Of a stretch of DNA of 64,000 nucleotides, positions 46,660-59,054 are shown piece after piece (the first letter of the stretch is position 1; each line of letters opens with the position of its first letter). Under the pieces are notes generated by a model, which saw only the letters and a program-made list of their open reading frames with translations, was not told where the DNA came from and ran no database searches. The stretch comes from Acanthococcus lagerstroemiae (taxonomy: Eukaryota; Arthropoda; Insecta; Hemiptera; Eriococcidae): the NCBI GenBank assembly GCA_031841125.1, contig CM063114.1, forward strand, positions 58,550,955 through 58,614,954. Direction: 5' to 3'. The position numbers and the translations under genes are program-made.

Positions 46660-47870
46660 ATCTAGACCAGCTATCGAAATGGCCGGGCGCGCTCCACGTA
46701 CAAAATAATGATTTTTATGTAAGGCAGTACTGACTATCCGATAACAATTGAGTGAAACATGACCTTTGTATCCTCGTATGGTAATTTCAGGTCAACGCTC
46801 GTTTCATCAACAACGGCGTTTTTAAACAGTGCAGCGTGTAAATGTGAGGCTCTGTGTGTGTTCGAGGTGAACAGCTGCGAAATCGAAGACTACTCCTTAC
46901 CACATACCTGGTGCTGGTGGAATCCGCTTTACCCTCGACGGTTTCTTCGTATGTTTTCTACATTTTGGCGCCCGAACTATGACAGAATTCGAGATCGAAA
47001 TTTTCGCGAATTTGAGATACACCCCATCGTAAACCCCATTTCTGTACTCCACTCGGAAGACAAATTTCCTCGAGCCTCCATTTGGACTCTGCATCGTTCG
47101 TCTCTATGCTTATGGACAAAAAACTGATCGCAGCGATATTTTCCCGGGTATACGTCGGGAAGCGGCCGCGTTCGTGGCCGCTTGTCGAAGTCGCTCAATA
47201 CGAGCTCGAAGAGACCGGAAGAAAATTAGCCGGCGGACAGTAGCCACCTGGTCATCATGTACGCGCCTGTCTGATATGATGGCGGAGGCGAGGGAAGCGT
47301 TCTCTTTCGCTCTGTGTACACGGGTAAAGGGGCGGCTTTGCAGCGCGAGAGAAATCTTCTTCGTCGGCCGTTCGATGCCGTTCCGTTTTCGGCGACCGTG
47401 TACCACGGAGCTGGGTGTATAAGTTGGTCTATATTTGGACGAGTCGAGCTGAGTTGGCCTCTCTCGTATTCCCAGCAGTGGTTAACTTTGGCTCTTTCAT
47501 CTGTCAGTCGTAATATCGATTTTCTGGCATCCGTCGTTATTCGCATGTAACCATCCGTCGAAAGCCGAGAGTCAGCTCGTCGTGTGCGGGGTCTGTAGCA
47601 CGAAACGAAGCCAAATGGTGGTGCCATTCGAACGCCGTCCGCATTTCTCGCCGCCGTTCTGCCGACGCTGGTCCGTCCTCCGCTGGGTGTTGCGATAAAA
47701 CAGAACGGCCGCCATTATTTATGCGAAACCGCGCCAAGCTTCGATCTGCTAGCGATTCGATTCGCAACGGTGTGTCCGCAGTTCGAAAAGCAGAATTTCC
47801 TTTTTCACGTGTTTAAGTCGATATTATTGTCCCCTTGGGAGTTGTGAGCCCTGTCGGTGTGGAGTAGGGG
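46660..47870. promoter_or_regulatory. CpG-rich block, candidate promoter/5' exon region
   Basis: A strong change in composition, with many CG steps (gggaagcggccgcgttcgtggccg, cggcggacag, ggcggaggcgaggg). Long open frames occur on both strands but none shows a known domain. On the minus strand a segment ending at 46914 reads RAPKCRKHTKKPSRVKRIPP and runs into a good donor (ccag then gtatgt), so an exon of an unknown gene on that strand is possible. A TATAAG-like box lies at 47419 on the plus strand. Confidence 0.4.
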
Positions 47871-48374
47871 CGATAGGTCGAAAATGCCGACTCCGCGCGA
47901 ACATTTTTCAATTCGATTTTTTCCTCTTGAAGTGTCTATGAAAATTATACTTATCTCAGGAAGAAGTGCCTTCATTTCATTAACATAGGACTTATTTTGG
48001 AGGACTTTTACTGGTGTTACACCATCATCAATACTTTACAATTATCTGGCTACTGAAGTTCTCAGACTATATATACATTTATATGGTTGGCAGTAGTACC
48101 GTATGGTAAGTCCATACTATCCTGTATTCCTGTTGGTTGTTGTGTCCTGGTTGGCTGTCTGATGTCTGTGGAGTAGGAATGGCTATTCCGAAAATTGAAT
48201 TGATCACTTGGTCTCGGTCTTTCAATGTTCATGATCGGCCGTCTGGTTCTAATTTCGATCCCAGTCTTGGTTGCACCTGCAACCAAAAAATTAGCTCATT
48301 CGGCTTTGGTCCCACTTACAGCGCCACTTTCTAAAGAAAAAAATTAATATGCCTGACCCCCCCCCCTCCCCGGT

Positions 48375-49610
48375 GTCTAATTCGCGTATTGGTACAAGAA
48401 TATCCCTTTCCTGTTCAACAATAGAAATAGAAATCTATTTGTAGGACCCCTTCCCCCAAATGTCTGTTTCGTGTATTTGTACAAGAATAAATTGATCACT
48501 TTCCTGTCCAATAAAAGAAAAAGAAATCTATTTGTTGGACTTCCCAGTGTCTATTTCGTGTATTTGTACAAGAATTGATCATTTTTATGCTCAATAATAG
48601 AAATAAAAATCTATTTGCAAGACCCCCGCAATGTTTAGTTCGTGTATTTGTACACTAACTGATCACTTTCCTGTGCAGTAATAAATATCTATTTGTAAGA
48701 CCCGCGCAATATGGAGTTTGTGTATTTGTACAATAATTGATCACTTTCTTGTCTAATAATGAAAAGAAATTGATTTGTAGGATCCCCGCACAGTGGCGTA
48801 TCCAGGATGAAGTTGGGGCGGGGGTCCAAACAGGAAAAAAATGAATATGGGTGATAAGGCAGAGTGGTAGAAGGGGGAAAGGAGCTTATTCGTACATTAA
48901 AAAAAAATTGAAGTTGCCAAGGGGGGTCCAAGTCTGAACCCCCTCCCCCCCTTAAATACGCCACCGTGACCCCGCAAGGTCTATTTTGTGTATTTGTACA
49001 GAAATGGATCACTTTCCTGTCCAATAATAGAAATAGACATCTATTTGTAGGACTTCCCAATGTCTATTCGCATATGTAAGTTCCACCAGGAGCGCTAATG
49101 TCAAAAACGAAAATATAATACGTCTACATTACACCATAAGAACATGTGCTCATAAAGGTGTTGCTCGTGGCTTTTATATTGATTTTTATGAAAAAATGCT
49201 AAGAACAAGAGTTGTAGCTCTTTTCATTTCCTATCAGATGAGCTTAATTTTGGATTTTTCGGATAACTTTTTTTATCATCATCCTCCCATGTCATGTTTT
49301 TGTCCAAATCCACCAATCAGTGAACAGTATATGTTGTTTTCGATAACAGTCACCTGGAGCGATTCCTTTGCATACATACGCGAATTTCATGTATTTTTAC
49401 AAGAAATGATCACTTTCCTGTCCAATAATAGAAACGGAAATCTATTTGTTATGACCCCTGCAATGTCTATTTCGTGCATTTGTACAGAACTAATCATTTT
49501 CCTCTTCAGTAATAGAAATAGAGATATATTTTTAGGACCTCCCCAATGTCTGTTTCATGTATTTGTAACCGAATTGATCATTTTCATGTCCAATAATTCA
49601 ATTCAATTCA
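48375..49610. repeat. Tandem array of about 85-bp units, left block (interrupted)
   Basis: The unit contains tgtatttgtacaagaattg, atcactttcctgtcc, aataatagaaatagaaa and tctatttgtaggacc. About nine units are seen at 48380-48790, 48977-49075 and 49385-49610. They are separated by the MITE at 48791 and by about 310 bp of unrelated sequence at 49075-49385. Because the unit is near 84 bp, one frame stays open across units and yields repeated peptides of the form ITFLSNNRNRNLFVG; these are not genes. Confidence 0.9.
48791..48968. mobile_element. hAT-like MITE, GGCGTAGCCAG family, inside the 85-bp array
   Basis: Ends CAGTGGCGTATCCAGG and AATACGCCACCGTG. Flanking TCCCCGCA (48783-48790) and ACCCCGCA (48969-48976) form a 7-of-8 target duplication. 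Its removal restores the array unit. It contains C/G-rich subterminal tracts. Confidence 0.9.
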
Positions 49611-51050
49611 ATATATTTAGTTTAGTTCAATAATGCAATACATAATATGTTTAATATACGCCACCCTGTGCGCCTTATATGGCGCTAACAGGCGGCGGAT
49701 TATTATTCGAGTATTATCTCAATTTAATTTAGGAGTAAACAGAAACCAATTAAAAGCCATAAATACTAAAGATACAAAAATGTCAAAATTCAAAGAATAT
49801 TTGGACAGAAATACATCGCAGCATAGTAAGGCAAATAAAGCAGAAATGAAACCTAAAAGTTTTCCAATGTTGCAATAGAATCAAAAACGAAAATAGAAAG
49901 GTAATCAAAAATATATAAATATAGAAAAATAGGCCGACTATGGTAATTACTTAGAATCAAAAGCCGTAGAGTAGAAATAAGCCAAGCAAAAGTAATAACT
50001 ATAAAAATACAAAATTACAAAAATTCAGAAATTTTCAGAAAACATTCGGAGATAAGATAAATCTGTGCGAACAAAAGCAAAGGAGATATATAAAAAATAT
50101 AAAAAGTAAATACATAAATAAATAAGTAACTAAATAGGTGGGCCAACTATAGTAAGTAGAATGTAGATAAGAAATAAACCAAACAAAGGCCATAAATAAA
50201 ATTACAAAATTACGAAAACTCAGAAAATACCCGGAAACAAAACAATCACGATATGGTAGGACAAAATAGCAAAGCAAAACCGAAACCCCAAAGGGAGAAC
50301 CGAGAAACAAAACACATAAAGGTAGCTAACTTTACATAGTAATATAAAAAAATATAAAAATTAATATAGAAATAGATGGATAGGCCGACCAATGAAATGA
50401 AAAATAAAAAATAGAAAATAAAAACAAGGTAAAATAAAAAATAAAATCAAGGTAGAACACAAAATGTATACAGAATAAACAGAATAAACACAATAAAAAC
50501 GAAATAAAAAGAATAAAAACAAAATAAAAACAGAGCAAAAAAACAGAATAAAAACAATAAAAACAGAATAAAATAAAGACAAAATCAAAACAAAGACAAA
50601 ATTAAAAACGAAAACAGACAAAAACAAAAACAGAAACAGAGGGAGACAATAACCCAAAGTATGTAACCCAAGGTAAGAAATTTAAATTTAAATTTAAATG
50701 AAGACTGAGCAGTAAGTAAACATAATGGTAAACGAAAAATTAAAACTGGCAACATCTAAACATTGAAACACTTAATCAGGTTCACAAGTGAAACAGGCTT
50801 ACAGGTGAAACTACAAAACTAAAAAACAGACTAGATTGAAAATCCGCATTTAAACTCAGCAGAGCAACCCGAGCCAAAAACCCAAAGACCCATCAAACTT
50901 GAGGTACGTTTTAATTTTGCAACTTACCGACCCTGAACCCGTAGGAGAAAGAACTGGAAATTGAAAATTGAGGACTGTGACGGAATTTTGGATCAGTGCA
51001 AGTGGGGTCATTTAGGGTCTGCATACCTCTTTGGATAGATGTGCTTTCAC
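49611..51050. repeat. A-rich, strand-asymmetric interruption of the 85-bp array
   Basis: About 1.4 kb between two parts of the array. The plus strand is very A-rich. Blocks such as aaataggccgac, aagccaagcaaaag/aaaccaaacaaagg and acaaaattacaaaa recur with a spacing near 200 bp, passing into an aataaaaacagaata-type simple tract at about 50400-50640. The origin is unknown and no coding frame was recognised. Confidence 0.65.
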
Positions 51051-51780
51051 TTTTCTTTTAGTAGAAATCTATTTGCAGGACTCTACCAATGTCTATTTCG
51101 TGTATTTGTACACGAATTGATCAGTTTCCTGTCCAATAATAGAAATAGAAATCTATTTGGAGGACTCACCCACGGTCTCTTTCATTTCTTTGTACAAGGA
51201 AAGATCACTTTCTTGTCCAATAATAGAAACGAAAATCTATTTGTAAGACCTCCTGCAGTGTCTGTCTTGTGTATTTTACAAGAATTGATCACTTTCCTGT
51301 CCAATAATAGAAATAGAAATGTATTTATAGGCCTTCCCAACGTCTATTTCATGTATTTTGTACAAGAAATAATCACTTTCCTGCCCAATAATAGAAATGG
51401 AAATCTATTTGTAGGACCCCTGCAATGTCTATTTCATGTATTTTCACAGAATTGATCATTTTCCTCTTCAATAATAGAAAAAGAGATATATTTGTAGGAC
51501 CTCCCCAATGTCTGTTTCATGTATTTTTACGCGAATTGATCATTTTCCTGTCCAATAATAGAAATGAAAATCTATTTGTAAGATCCCTGCAGTGTCTATG
51601 TCGTGTACTTTTACAAGAATTGATAACTTTCCTATCCAGTAATAGAAATAGAAATCTATTTGTAGGACCTCCCCAATGTCTATTTCATATATTTGTCCAA
51701 TTATTGATCACTTTCTTGTTCTATTCAATAGAAATAGAAATCAATTAGTAGGACCTCTCCAACGTCTATTTTACCAAAAG
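51051..51780. repeat. Tandem array of about 85-bp units, right block
   Basis: About eight further units of the same sequence as the left block, in the same orientation. The block was separated from the left one by the A-rich interval. Confidence 0.9.
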
Positions 51781-53167
51781 CACATACTTGTATAGTTTGA
51801 ATTCATTTTTTTATGGGCGGGGTCTGGTTCTTTTTTTTTTACAACCCTAGATGACGCGGCATGGCTGCGCCTTTGAGACCTGCTCAAGACCTATTCGTGA
51901 AGAGGTCTTCCAAGGAATACAGGGTGTCTAGTGAATTTCCCCTGTCGAATATCTTCGAAACAAAGTGTCGGATCAGTGCGCAGCAAAAGAGATCCTTCAG
52001 TTGGTAAAATGTTTTATGAATAGGGGCGCGGCATGCCTACAACTTTAGAACCTTGAATGATAACATATCGAACGAAGTACCAAAATAAGGGTATTTTGGG
52101 GTCGCTGATTACGAATGCCGCATCAGATTGTCAGTTCGACCTTGATTTGGGTCTTAAATTCGACTTTTACTCCGTCTGAGGGGCCTAGTTGAATTTGTTG
52201 AAAATGGTATCAAAATAGGGGTTTTTTGAAGCGCTGATTTCGAAAATCCAATCAGAATTTCGATCGGACTCCGACTTGCTATCAAATGAGACAATAGGGA
52301 TCTTCTATCCTTGTGCCTCTCTCCCACAGTGATGGCTTTCAGTTTGCCAGGCTTGATGCCAAGTATTACCCACAAGATTTTTCCAAATAGATAGGTCTCA
52401 GCAAGAAAAGAGCTTAAAAACCGTCTTCCCTTTGTGGTACCAATGTTTTTGAATTTTATTCGATGAATAAATTGGTGCGGGACGAGATGATTTTTTTGTG
52501 CTTTCATGATGGTCCTTTGAGAAATATTTGGAAGATTTAAGTTAAGTTTCAGATTTCTTCAGGGTTAAATATCTTCTGAGTCTTATTTAAGGTTAATATT
52601 CGTCTGGACTTGGTCGAAACTATCATCCCAGGTCTGATCGATATTTCAGGTCTTAAGATTTTTTGGAGATTTTTTAAGAGTTTGAATACTTTTGTTGGAC
52701 TTGCTGGAAGACTTTTGTTTGCAGTACAATTTTCTGTTTGAAATACTCTACTAAACTGATTTAAAACTTTCGGAGACTCATTCAGACAGTTTTGAACCTT
52801 TGAACTCGCTGAGACTCTGTATGGCTTTTCTTTTAAATTTCAAACTAAAGTTCTGGATTCCTAAGATCTTTGAGACATGTTTATGACTCGTTAATACTGT
52901 TCCGCACTAGTTCAAAACTATTCCCGGCCTAATCGAGACTTCTTCAGAAATCATAATTTATTGCTTTGAGTTTTCAGAAATATTTTCAAACCTACCAAAC
53001 TTTTTCTTGGACTGTTACCTGTTTAAGACTCTTATAGGCTGAGGATGAGTACTGCTAACCAAATGAAAAACTGCTAATTGGTTTGGTCCGTAGGTACTGC
53101 TAATTTGCGAATTATAAATCGTTCACCTGGTAGGAGTTGAACTTAGTGTTGATTTGATTCTTTTTCA
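51781..53167. other. Non-coding stretch with degenerate short repeats
   Basis: Two related paragraphs (about 52020-52120 and 52190-52280) share aaaataggggttttttgaa/aaaataagggtattttgg and cgctgatt. From 52510 to 53030 a degenerate 25-30 bp theme (gtcttaagatttttt, gagtcttatt) recalls the one at 9040-9250, in the opposite sense. No gene was seen. Confidence 0.45.
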
Positions 53168-53175
53168 TCGGTTGT

Positions 53176-53468
53176 CAGGGACGTGCCGATTGGAGGCGGG
53201 GAACCCCCCCCCCTGTAGGAATTTTTCACTCAGCAGTTGGAAAAATTTACCATTTTAGTCAGGCGAGTTGGAAAAACCCAGCAAGTCAAAAGATTTTTCT
53301 TCTTTTGCTTTGATACTTGGAAATATTGAGTCGAGTCAGTTAAAAAAAAATCCAACCGGTCAAAAGTTTTTTTTTTTGCTCCGATACTTGGGAATTCTGA
53401 GTTGAGTCAGTTGGGAATTCCACAATTTTTACCCCTCCCCCGATGAAAAACTCTTCGGTGCGTACCTG
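53176..53468. mobile_element. hAT-like MITE with perfect 8-bp target duplication and internal repeats
   Basis: Flanked by TCGGTTGT (53168-53175 and 53469-53476). Ends CAGGGACGTGCCGATT and TTCGGTGCGTACCTG. The interior carries two to three direct repeats of the type gagttggaaaaacccagc, gtcaaaagatttttc and ttgctttgatacttgg. The same internal repeats occur at 59950-60200 (reversed) and 63640-63795. It has a C9 tract near the left end. Confidence 0.93.
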
Positions 53469-53799
53469 TCGGTTGTTTCTTATTCATTATGGCAGACACT
53501 GACAATGCAATTACTGAAAAAAGGTCATAGAACATCTGGTATGTTTGTTGATAGCAATTAGCAAGAACTGATCGAGGTTCAGTTTTAGTTTTGTGTAAAT
53601 CCGATGACTTCAAAGCAGTGTTATGATCACAATAGCTATAGGTGCAGATTGGTGTATCTGCCTTTAGCTGCACACCGTTGAGTATTGTATGATTAAATAC
53701 TTTTAGGGCTAAGTTTGTTGATGTATCATTGATCTGTTTCATTATTAATAGAACTACAGATAAAGTAGACAGGAGGTCATCATTGCTCCTTGCATCATG

Positions 53800-54490
53800 G
53801 CTACTGTGTGACGATCATCCATCACAATGCCTTGACCATGTCGCGCCGCTGGTCTCGGTCGTCCGCGCCACGAATCGCCGTCCCCAAGGTTCAATCGAAA
53901 TACTCCTTCAGCTGATCTAACTATCTCTTTGGCGAATGTCCGCGCATTCTCCTTCCCTCGACGTTGCCTTCCACAATAAGCTCGTACAAGGACTCGCTGG
54001 GTCTGTGGGCAATGTGGCCGAAAATTTTTTAAACCCGTTGGCTGTAGACGAAGGATAGTCGTTAGACCCCCAACTCAGCAAGGATTGAGTTATTTGTTCT
54101 TTTCTCGGGCCAGGCCACCCTAAAAATTCATCTATAGCATCACATGTTAAAGGCCCCTAATCTGCATTTATCATTATTTGCTTTAATTGTCCACGTCTCT
54201 GCTCCATACATGTACACTGGGAAAACAAGAGACCACAGAAGTTTTTCTTTGTGCGCCGTGTAATCGATCTATCATCCTTCAGATTACCGTCAGTTTGCTT
54301 GCTGCTTCTCTACCAAGTGCTATTCTTCGAATCTCCGTAGTAGATCCGCCCTTTCCAGAGGCGACAGAATGCACTCGTGACGCACTTCTTTTGAGAGCTC
54401 AAAGAGCTCCGATACGCAGTCAGGTAGCGTCACCACGGCTTCTCCATCTGCAGATTTCTTACGAGCGCAACCAGGTGTGATGGGACCCCC
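53800..54490 (-). mobile_element. LINE 3'-region relic, minus strand
   Basis: Reading from 54490 down: RIALGREAASKLT, SITRRTKKNFCGLLF, then in other frames VYMYGAETWTIKANNDKCRL, IFRVAWPEKRTN, IFGHIAHRPSESLYELIVEG, NVEGRR and LDQLKEYFD with DDRDQRRDMVKAL. This is the post-RT region of an arthropod LINE. Frame changes and stops show it is inactive. Confidence 0.8.
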
Positions 54491-55239
54491 ATTTCCTCCA
54501 ACGTCGACCATAGTTTGTCGTATATGCAGCGATAGATTGCCCAATAGGCGCATTAGACGAGTACCTAAGGCGGCAGATTTTTGTACAAAAACGGTGGATA
54601 AAAGGAAGGAAATTCGGAAAAAGAAAACAAGAAGAAGAGGCAGAGGGAAGAAAAGAAAATATTGTAGAAGTTGAAGAAAACACAACTGGGAAATAATTAT
54701 CAAATGTTGACCTGTAGCTCATTAGGAGGATATGGAGTGGCCTGAAGGGGACATTTCGTTGAGTGCCTATAGCGGCTTTTAGCTTCTCAATCAGCCGTTG
54801 CCTATATGACATAGTTGGGAGGTATTACATAATATGTATCTATCTGTCTTCTGTACATACTTATAAGTTATAACTTGATAACTAGATGTTTTTCTTTATC
54901 ATATGTGTAGGAGACCTGTAGATAGGTATCTAAAGTAAAATTGCATAACTGTTCCAGCAAACTTACAGAACGTTGTACCTATATGTTCAGTTTTACTGGG
55001 CTTTACTATGTGTACTCATTGGTCTACGCTATACATTTACTTCAAAAAGTAGTAGGCATTGTTCGTGCATGTAACCTGTCAAACTTATGGCGCTGATAAC
55101 AACGGTGACTTGGAAGACTGGTACTATACCTATGTAGAAAAACCAGCCGTGTTATCGAACCCAACGCAGATAAGCAGGTTACTTTTCATTTTCCTGAAGA
55201 TGACTGTCTGTCGACACACGAAAAGTCAAAAACCTATAA

Positions 55240-55560
55240 GTGCTCGAAGATAGCCGCGAGTCGTCGATAGTCGATACGTCCTCTAGATTACTCTGGTCGA
55301 GGAGTCGTCAGTCGTCGCCGCTGTCATCATCATCCTCATCGATGACAACTGCTAGCGCAAGCGAGAAAAACACTCGAGTTAATACATTCTCATAAATTAA
55401 CATTTAATGTATACATTTTGTTCGTTCGACATTTGTCAAAATAGCTACGGCGGTGCTCGACTACGGACGACTCCATTAGCCTTGCAAATAATCTGGTTGC
55501 GGTTCGGTTTTCCACCACCGGTTCTGGTATAGAGGTATCGTGCCGTGCACACAATATATG
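55240..55560. promoter_or_regulatory. Small CpG-rich block
   Basis: Dense gtcgtcgatagtcgatacg- and gtcgtcagtcgtcgccgct-type sequence with a catcatcatcctcatcgat run, unlike its surroundings. It could be a 5' exon or promoter. No gene was recognised. Confidence 0.3.
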
Positions 55561-55608
55561 TAAAGCTGCTGTACTGCGTAACCACATTGGGTTTTTATGA
55601 TAATGCGG

Positions 55609-55630
55609 GAGAGAGAGAGAGAGAGAGAGC
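55609..55630. repeat. (GA)n microsatellite
   Basis: About ten uninterrupted GA dinucleotides after gcg. It has no associated gene. Confidence 0.9.
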
Positions 55631-56774
55631 ATAGGGAACCTTCAAATATGTATTTTTTGTGTCATTCATTCTGTCAGCGGAGTACAGCAAGACTGCTCGC
55701 ATTCGACATGTGTCACATGGCATGGTCGTGGAGATAATCCAGAGCGAGCGTGTTACTGGGCGAAGTCTGAGTGCCTGACTCTATCTGGATTATTAATCGA
55801 ACAATTATTACATTGACGTTTTCCTTGTGCTCCATTGTTATTGTTGGAAAAGATGGATTTTTGTCTGAAATTGTGCGTTGAGAACATGACATGCGGATAG
55901 ATTTGTTGTCAAGTGGTTGTGGGTGCTTACAAACAGTCAGCTGTGGATACATTCACAGTTGATAGCAACACCTTGATAGTACCTATGCGTATTTTTCTGT
56001 GTACTGCAGAGACCAAACACTAACTAGATCGCGAGCTTCAACTGCGACTCGGAATAGAGACTAGATTACAAGCAATGTAAACAAAGACCTACTGAATTCG
56101 GACGGTGGGCGTATGTTTTGGCCAAAGGTATTAGTCCTAAAGTGCATGCACCGCAATCTACATTCAGTTTTTGTTCACATTGTTTACAATCTAATCTCCA
56201 GTCCAAACATATCGAGTCTGTTCGGTGAGATGGGCACACTTTTGTCAAATATTGTATTCATATTGCCGTGTGTTCAGCATAAGTTAAACGCATTGTCAAA
56301 TGCATTGTGAAACCCAACTGCATTGCACCCAATTTCAGCTTTTCCCATAACTTTCGAAGTAGCCTCGCTGGTTCCTGATTTGTGTGCTCCAAATTCGCTC
56401 GTACGTTTCGATAGATTATTTTGAGGTCAAGTTTTCTAGAAATTAGCGAACAAGAATGTTTGCCAAGAAACAGTTTCAGTTGAAGTGTTTATATATCGCC
56501 GTCGAGCCAATCGGCGGATCGTTGCGGATTGTCATGTATAGGAAAACAAAAAGCGTATTATGAGTGGTGCTCGGGATCTGGGAAAGTTTCTGAAGCACCT
56601 CCATGGTTCTTACAGTTGTTTTCACGAAAGCTGTGTATGTTCGAGTATTTACTAGACTGCGGTTGAGGATAAACGGAATCAGATTGTTGATACTGTATAT
56701 ACTTGCTTCTCAACTACATATTATATATTTACGAGTAGAAATCGTCAATTTATTCACATTAGCCTTTATGGTAG

Positions 56775-57150
56775 CATCCACTCGTTTTATGAACAGAAGA
56801 GAAGAAGAATTCCTTCTGAAATAAATACTCAGACAGTGATTTGACGTTTGTCTACTCATTTCATAAACAGAAGAGAGAGGATTTTTCAGACATTGGTTTG
56901 TCATTTTTCCCCTTAGTTCATGAGCAGGGAAAAAAAGGAATTTCTTGAGACGTACCCTCAGACAATGGTTTAATGTTAGTCCACTCGTTTCATTAGCATA
57001 GAAGTGGTGAGGAATTCCTTCAGCCCGAAATACTAAGATGAAGGTTCGATGTTTGTCCTCTCATTTCATAAATAGAAGAGAATAAGGGATTCTTCCAAAT
57101 CTTCCTGTAGTATACTCAGGCAAAAGTTTGACGTTGGTCTCCTCATTTCC
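56775..57150. repeat. Tandem array of about 75-80 bp units, first block
   Basis: The unit contains catttcataaacagaagaga, aggaattcctt, cagacat/tactcagacaatgg and tttgacgtttgtcc. About four to five diverged units. Further units occur at about 57620-57745, 60345-60960 and (inverted) 61262-61546. Confidence 0.85.
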
Positions 57151-57619
57151 CGTGAAACTCTGTCCGCGTGGACGCTGAAATGAACATTGAAGTGGGCGTG
57201 AATTTATTTTGTTCTATAAAGTTGTAATCGATATAGTACGTTCAGGAGAGGGGTATCATAACTGGATCGAAATTTTACCTCAATAAAATGCTGTGACAGA
57301 GGTTATACTTGCCAGCATGAATGAACACGTACATAAAATACTGACTTGACATTGGGTTGATATGTCCATGTGGTGAACCGAGATGGTTCAAAGAATATTT
57401 AGTGGACTTGGATGTCTTTTTCTCAGCCTTGTCTTCCTGAATTCTGTGTAGACCATCTATTGGACAAAAATGTCCACTTCTTTTCAATATCAACATGAAT
57501 TCTTTGTAGACAGTGTACTTCGTAAAAATATTAACTAGATGTCAAGTACACGGTCCAAAAATGTGCCAATTTGATTGCTCTTTTTTTCCACATGGACATA
57601 ATATATTTATGCGCGAATG

Positions 57620-57745
57620 TATTTCATGGGTTCTTGTAAGCAGAAGAGGAGAGGATGAAGAAAAATTTCCTTCTGATATACATACTCAGACAGAGGTTTG
57701 ACATTTTTCTACTCTTTCATAAGCAGAGGTGAAGAAGGATTTCTG
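57620..57745. repeat. Two isolated units of the 75-80 bp repeat
   Basis: Copies with gcagaagaggagaggatg, ttccttctgat and actcagacagaggtttgac, then tcataagcagaggtgaag. They are separated from the first block by about 450 bp of unrelated sequence. Confidence 0.75.
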
Positions 57746-58380
57746 CTGAAGTATACTTAAACCCGAAGTGGGAAAACGTAACCATAACGTGTAAAAACCC
57801 GATATCCGAATGATTTTCGTAACTTAACCATAACCAATAATGTACATAGCTGGTGTTATGTATGGATTTGGCATATAATCATCCCTTCACGACTATCCAA
57901 AATATAAACTTTTCGTAGAAATTCTCCGAAAAATTGAAAATATTTTACTCGCATCACTCGCGAATGGGTGTTTTTTAAAATTATTTTCGAAAGTCAAAAC
58001 CATAACATCTACCTCATGGAAGAATTCTGGTCTCGGTCCTGATAACATCTGTGTGTGAAATAACCGTAATATAATGATAACTACTTTCTGGAAAATATAG
58101 ATAAAATCGATCGAATGATACCAGCAAAAACCATCTTGCATTACGTGTCTAGCTTAAAACTTGTCTTATTATTTCACCTCGGTTTTTATTCGATTATAGG
58201 TACTTCTTAGTTATCAGGTTGCCAGTGTTGTCAGCCAAAGCCAATGAATTAGTTTTCAGTTTTAATGTCCTGGAAAAAGTACCATAAGGCTTAGTCTAAG
58301 GTCCTCTTCGCAAATAGCAACTAGAATGTGGGGAAGGGGGAAGGCAAGTAGGAAAATAATGCTAAAAGTTCTTTCGTTCC

Positions 58381-58575
58381 TTCTTTCATTTTGCTCTCAA
58401 CCCGAGCCCTGGAATCCGCCTTTTCGAGCATTACCTCAGAGACATCTGAGCCCTCTTCTCTTTTTGCCGAAAAAACGGCCTAGGTCGAAATGTAGCGAGT
58501 TGCTACGTGAGCTCGAACCCAGGACCTTCGGATTCCGGGACCAGAGCGCTCTCTACTCGGCCAACCAGACCACCC
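58381..58575 (-). mobile_element. tRNA-derived SINE with 14-bp target duplication
   Basis: Minus-strand 5' end near 58575: GGTCTGGTTGGCCGAGTAGA carries a clean pol III A box (TGGCCGAGTAG, complement of 58553-58563), and GGTTCGAGCTC (complement of 58509-58519) is a near-consensus B box. The 3' half runs to about 58381. Both sides carry GTTCTTTCGTTCCT (58368-58381 and 58576-58589), the target-site duplication of LINE-type retroposition. It overlaps by one base with the body, as is usual. It is not a functional tRNA gene, since the 3' half does not pair as an acceptor stem. Confidence 0.9.
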
Positions 58576-59054
58576 GTTCTTTCGTTCCTATAATTTTTTT
58601 TTTTGGTGAGGAGAGCTCTTGAAGGATTTTGAGAGCTGAGCTCTCCATATTTGCACCTATGTCCTTTTCCCAGAACAGAACTTGATTTTAACTAGTATCA
58701 ATGTGCATTATGTATCTAACTGTCATTGTTAGCATGTTTGTGTCTAATGACTCAGTGTCAGTATTTTTATCAAACAGGTTTATGTTCCCTTTGGTGTAAT
58801 GATGAAATAGAAAATTTAGCTCAACAACAATAAACACTATTATAGTGTAATACTACTATACTGATGACCAATCTGCAGAGGTGCAGGAAGATAGTACCGG
58901 GACAAATTATTTGCTAGCAGCACTCATAAGGGGAAGGAATTTCTCCTTCCGTACCCACGGGCCCTTAGCCAGCCATTTACGGTGGGGATGCTGACTGTTT
59001 ACCACGGGGAGCTTGAGGATACACACGGTATATAATGTGAAGAATTCCACGAGG

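Noticed and set aside
50035..50657. Minus-strand hydrophobic open frames rich in Phe, Leu and Tyr
   Set aside because: They are produced by translating the A-rich strand in reverse (T-rich codons); the composition explains them and no membrane protein family was recognised.
49196..51748. Repeat-protein-like open frames (FLSNNRNRNLFVG repeats)
   Set aside because: They follow the 85-bp satellite, whose length is near a multiple of three; there is no conserved start, splice context or family.
58509..58575. A tRNA gene on the minus strand
   Set aside because: A and B boxes are present, but the 3' part does not form an acceptor stem and the 195-bp unit has a target duplication, so it is a SINE.
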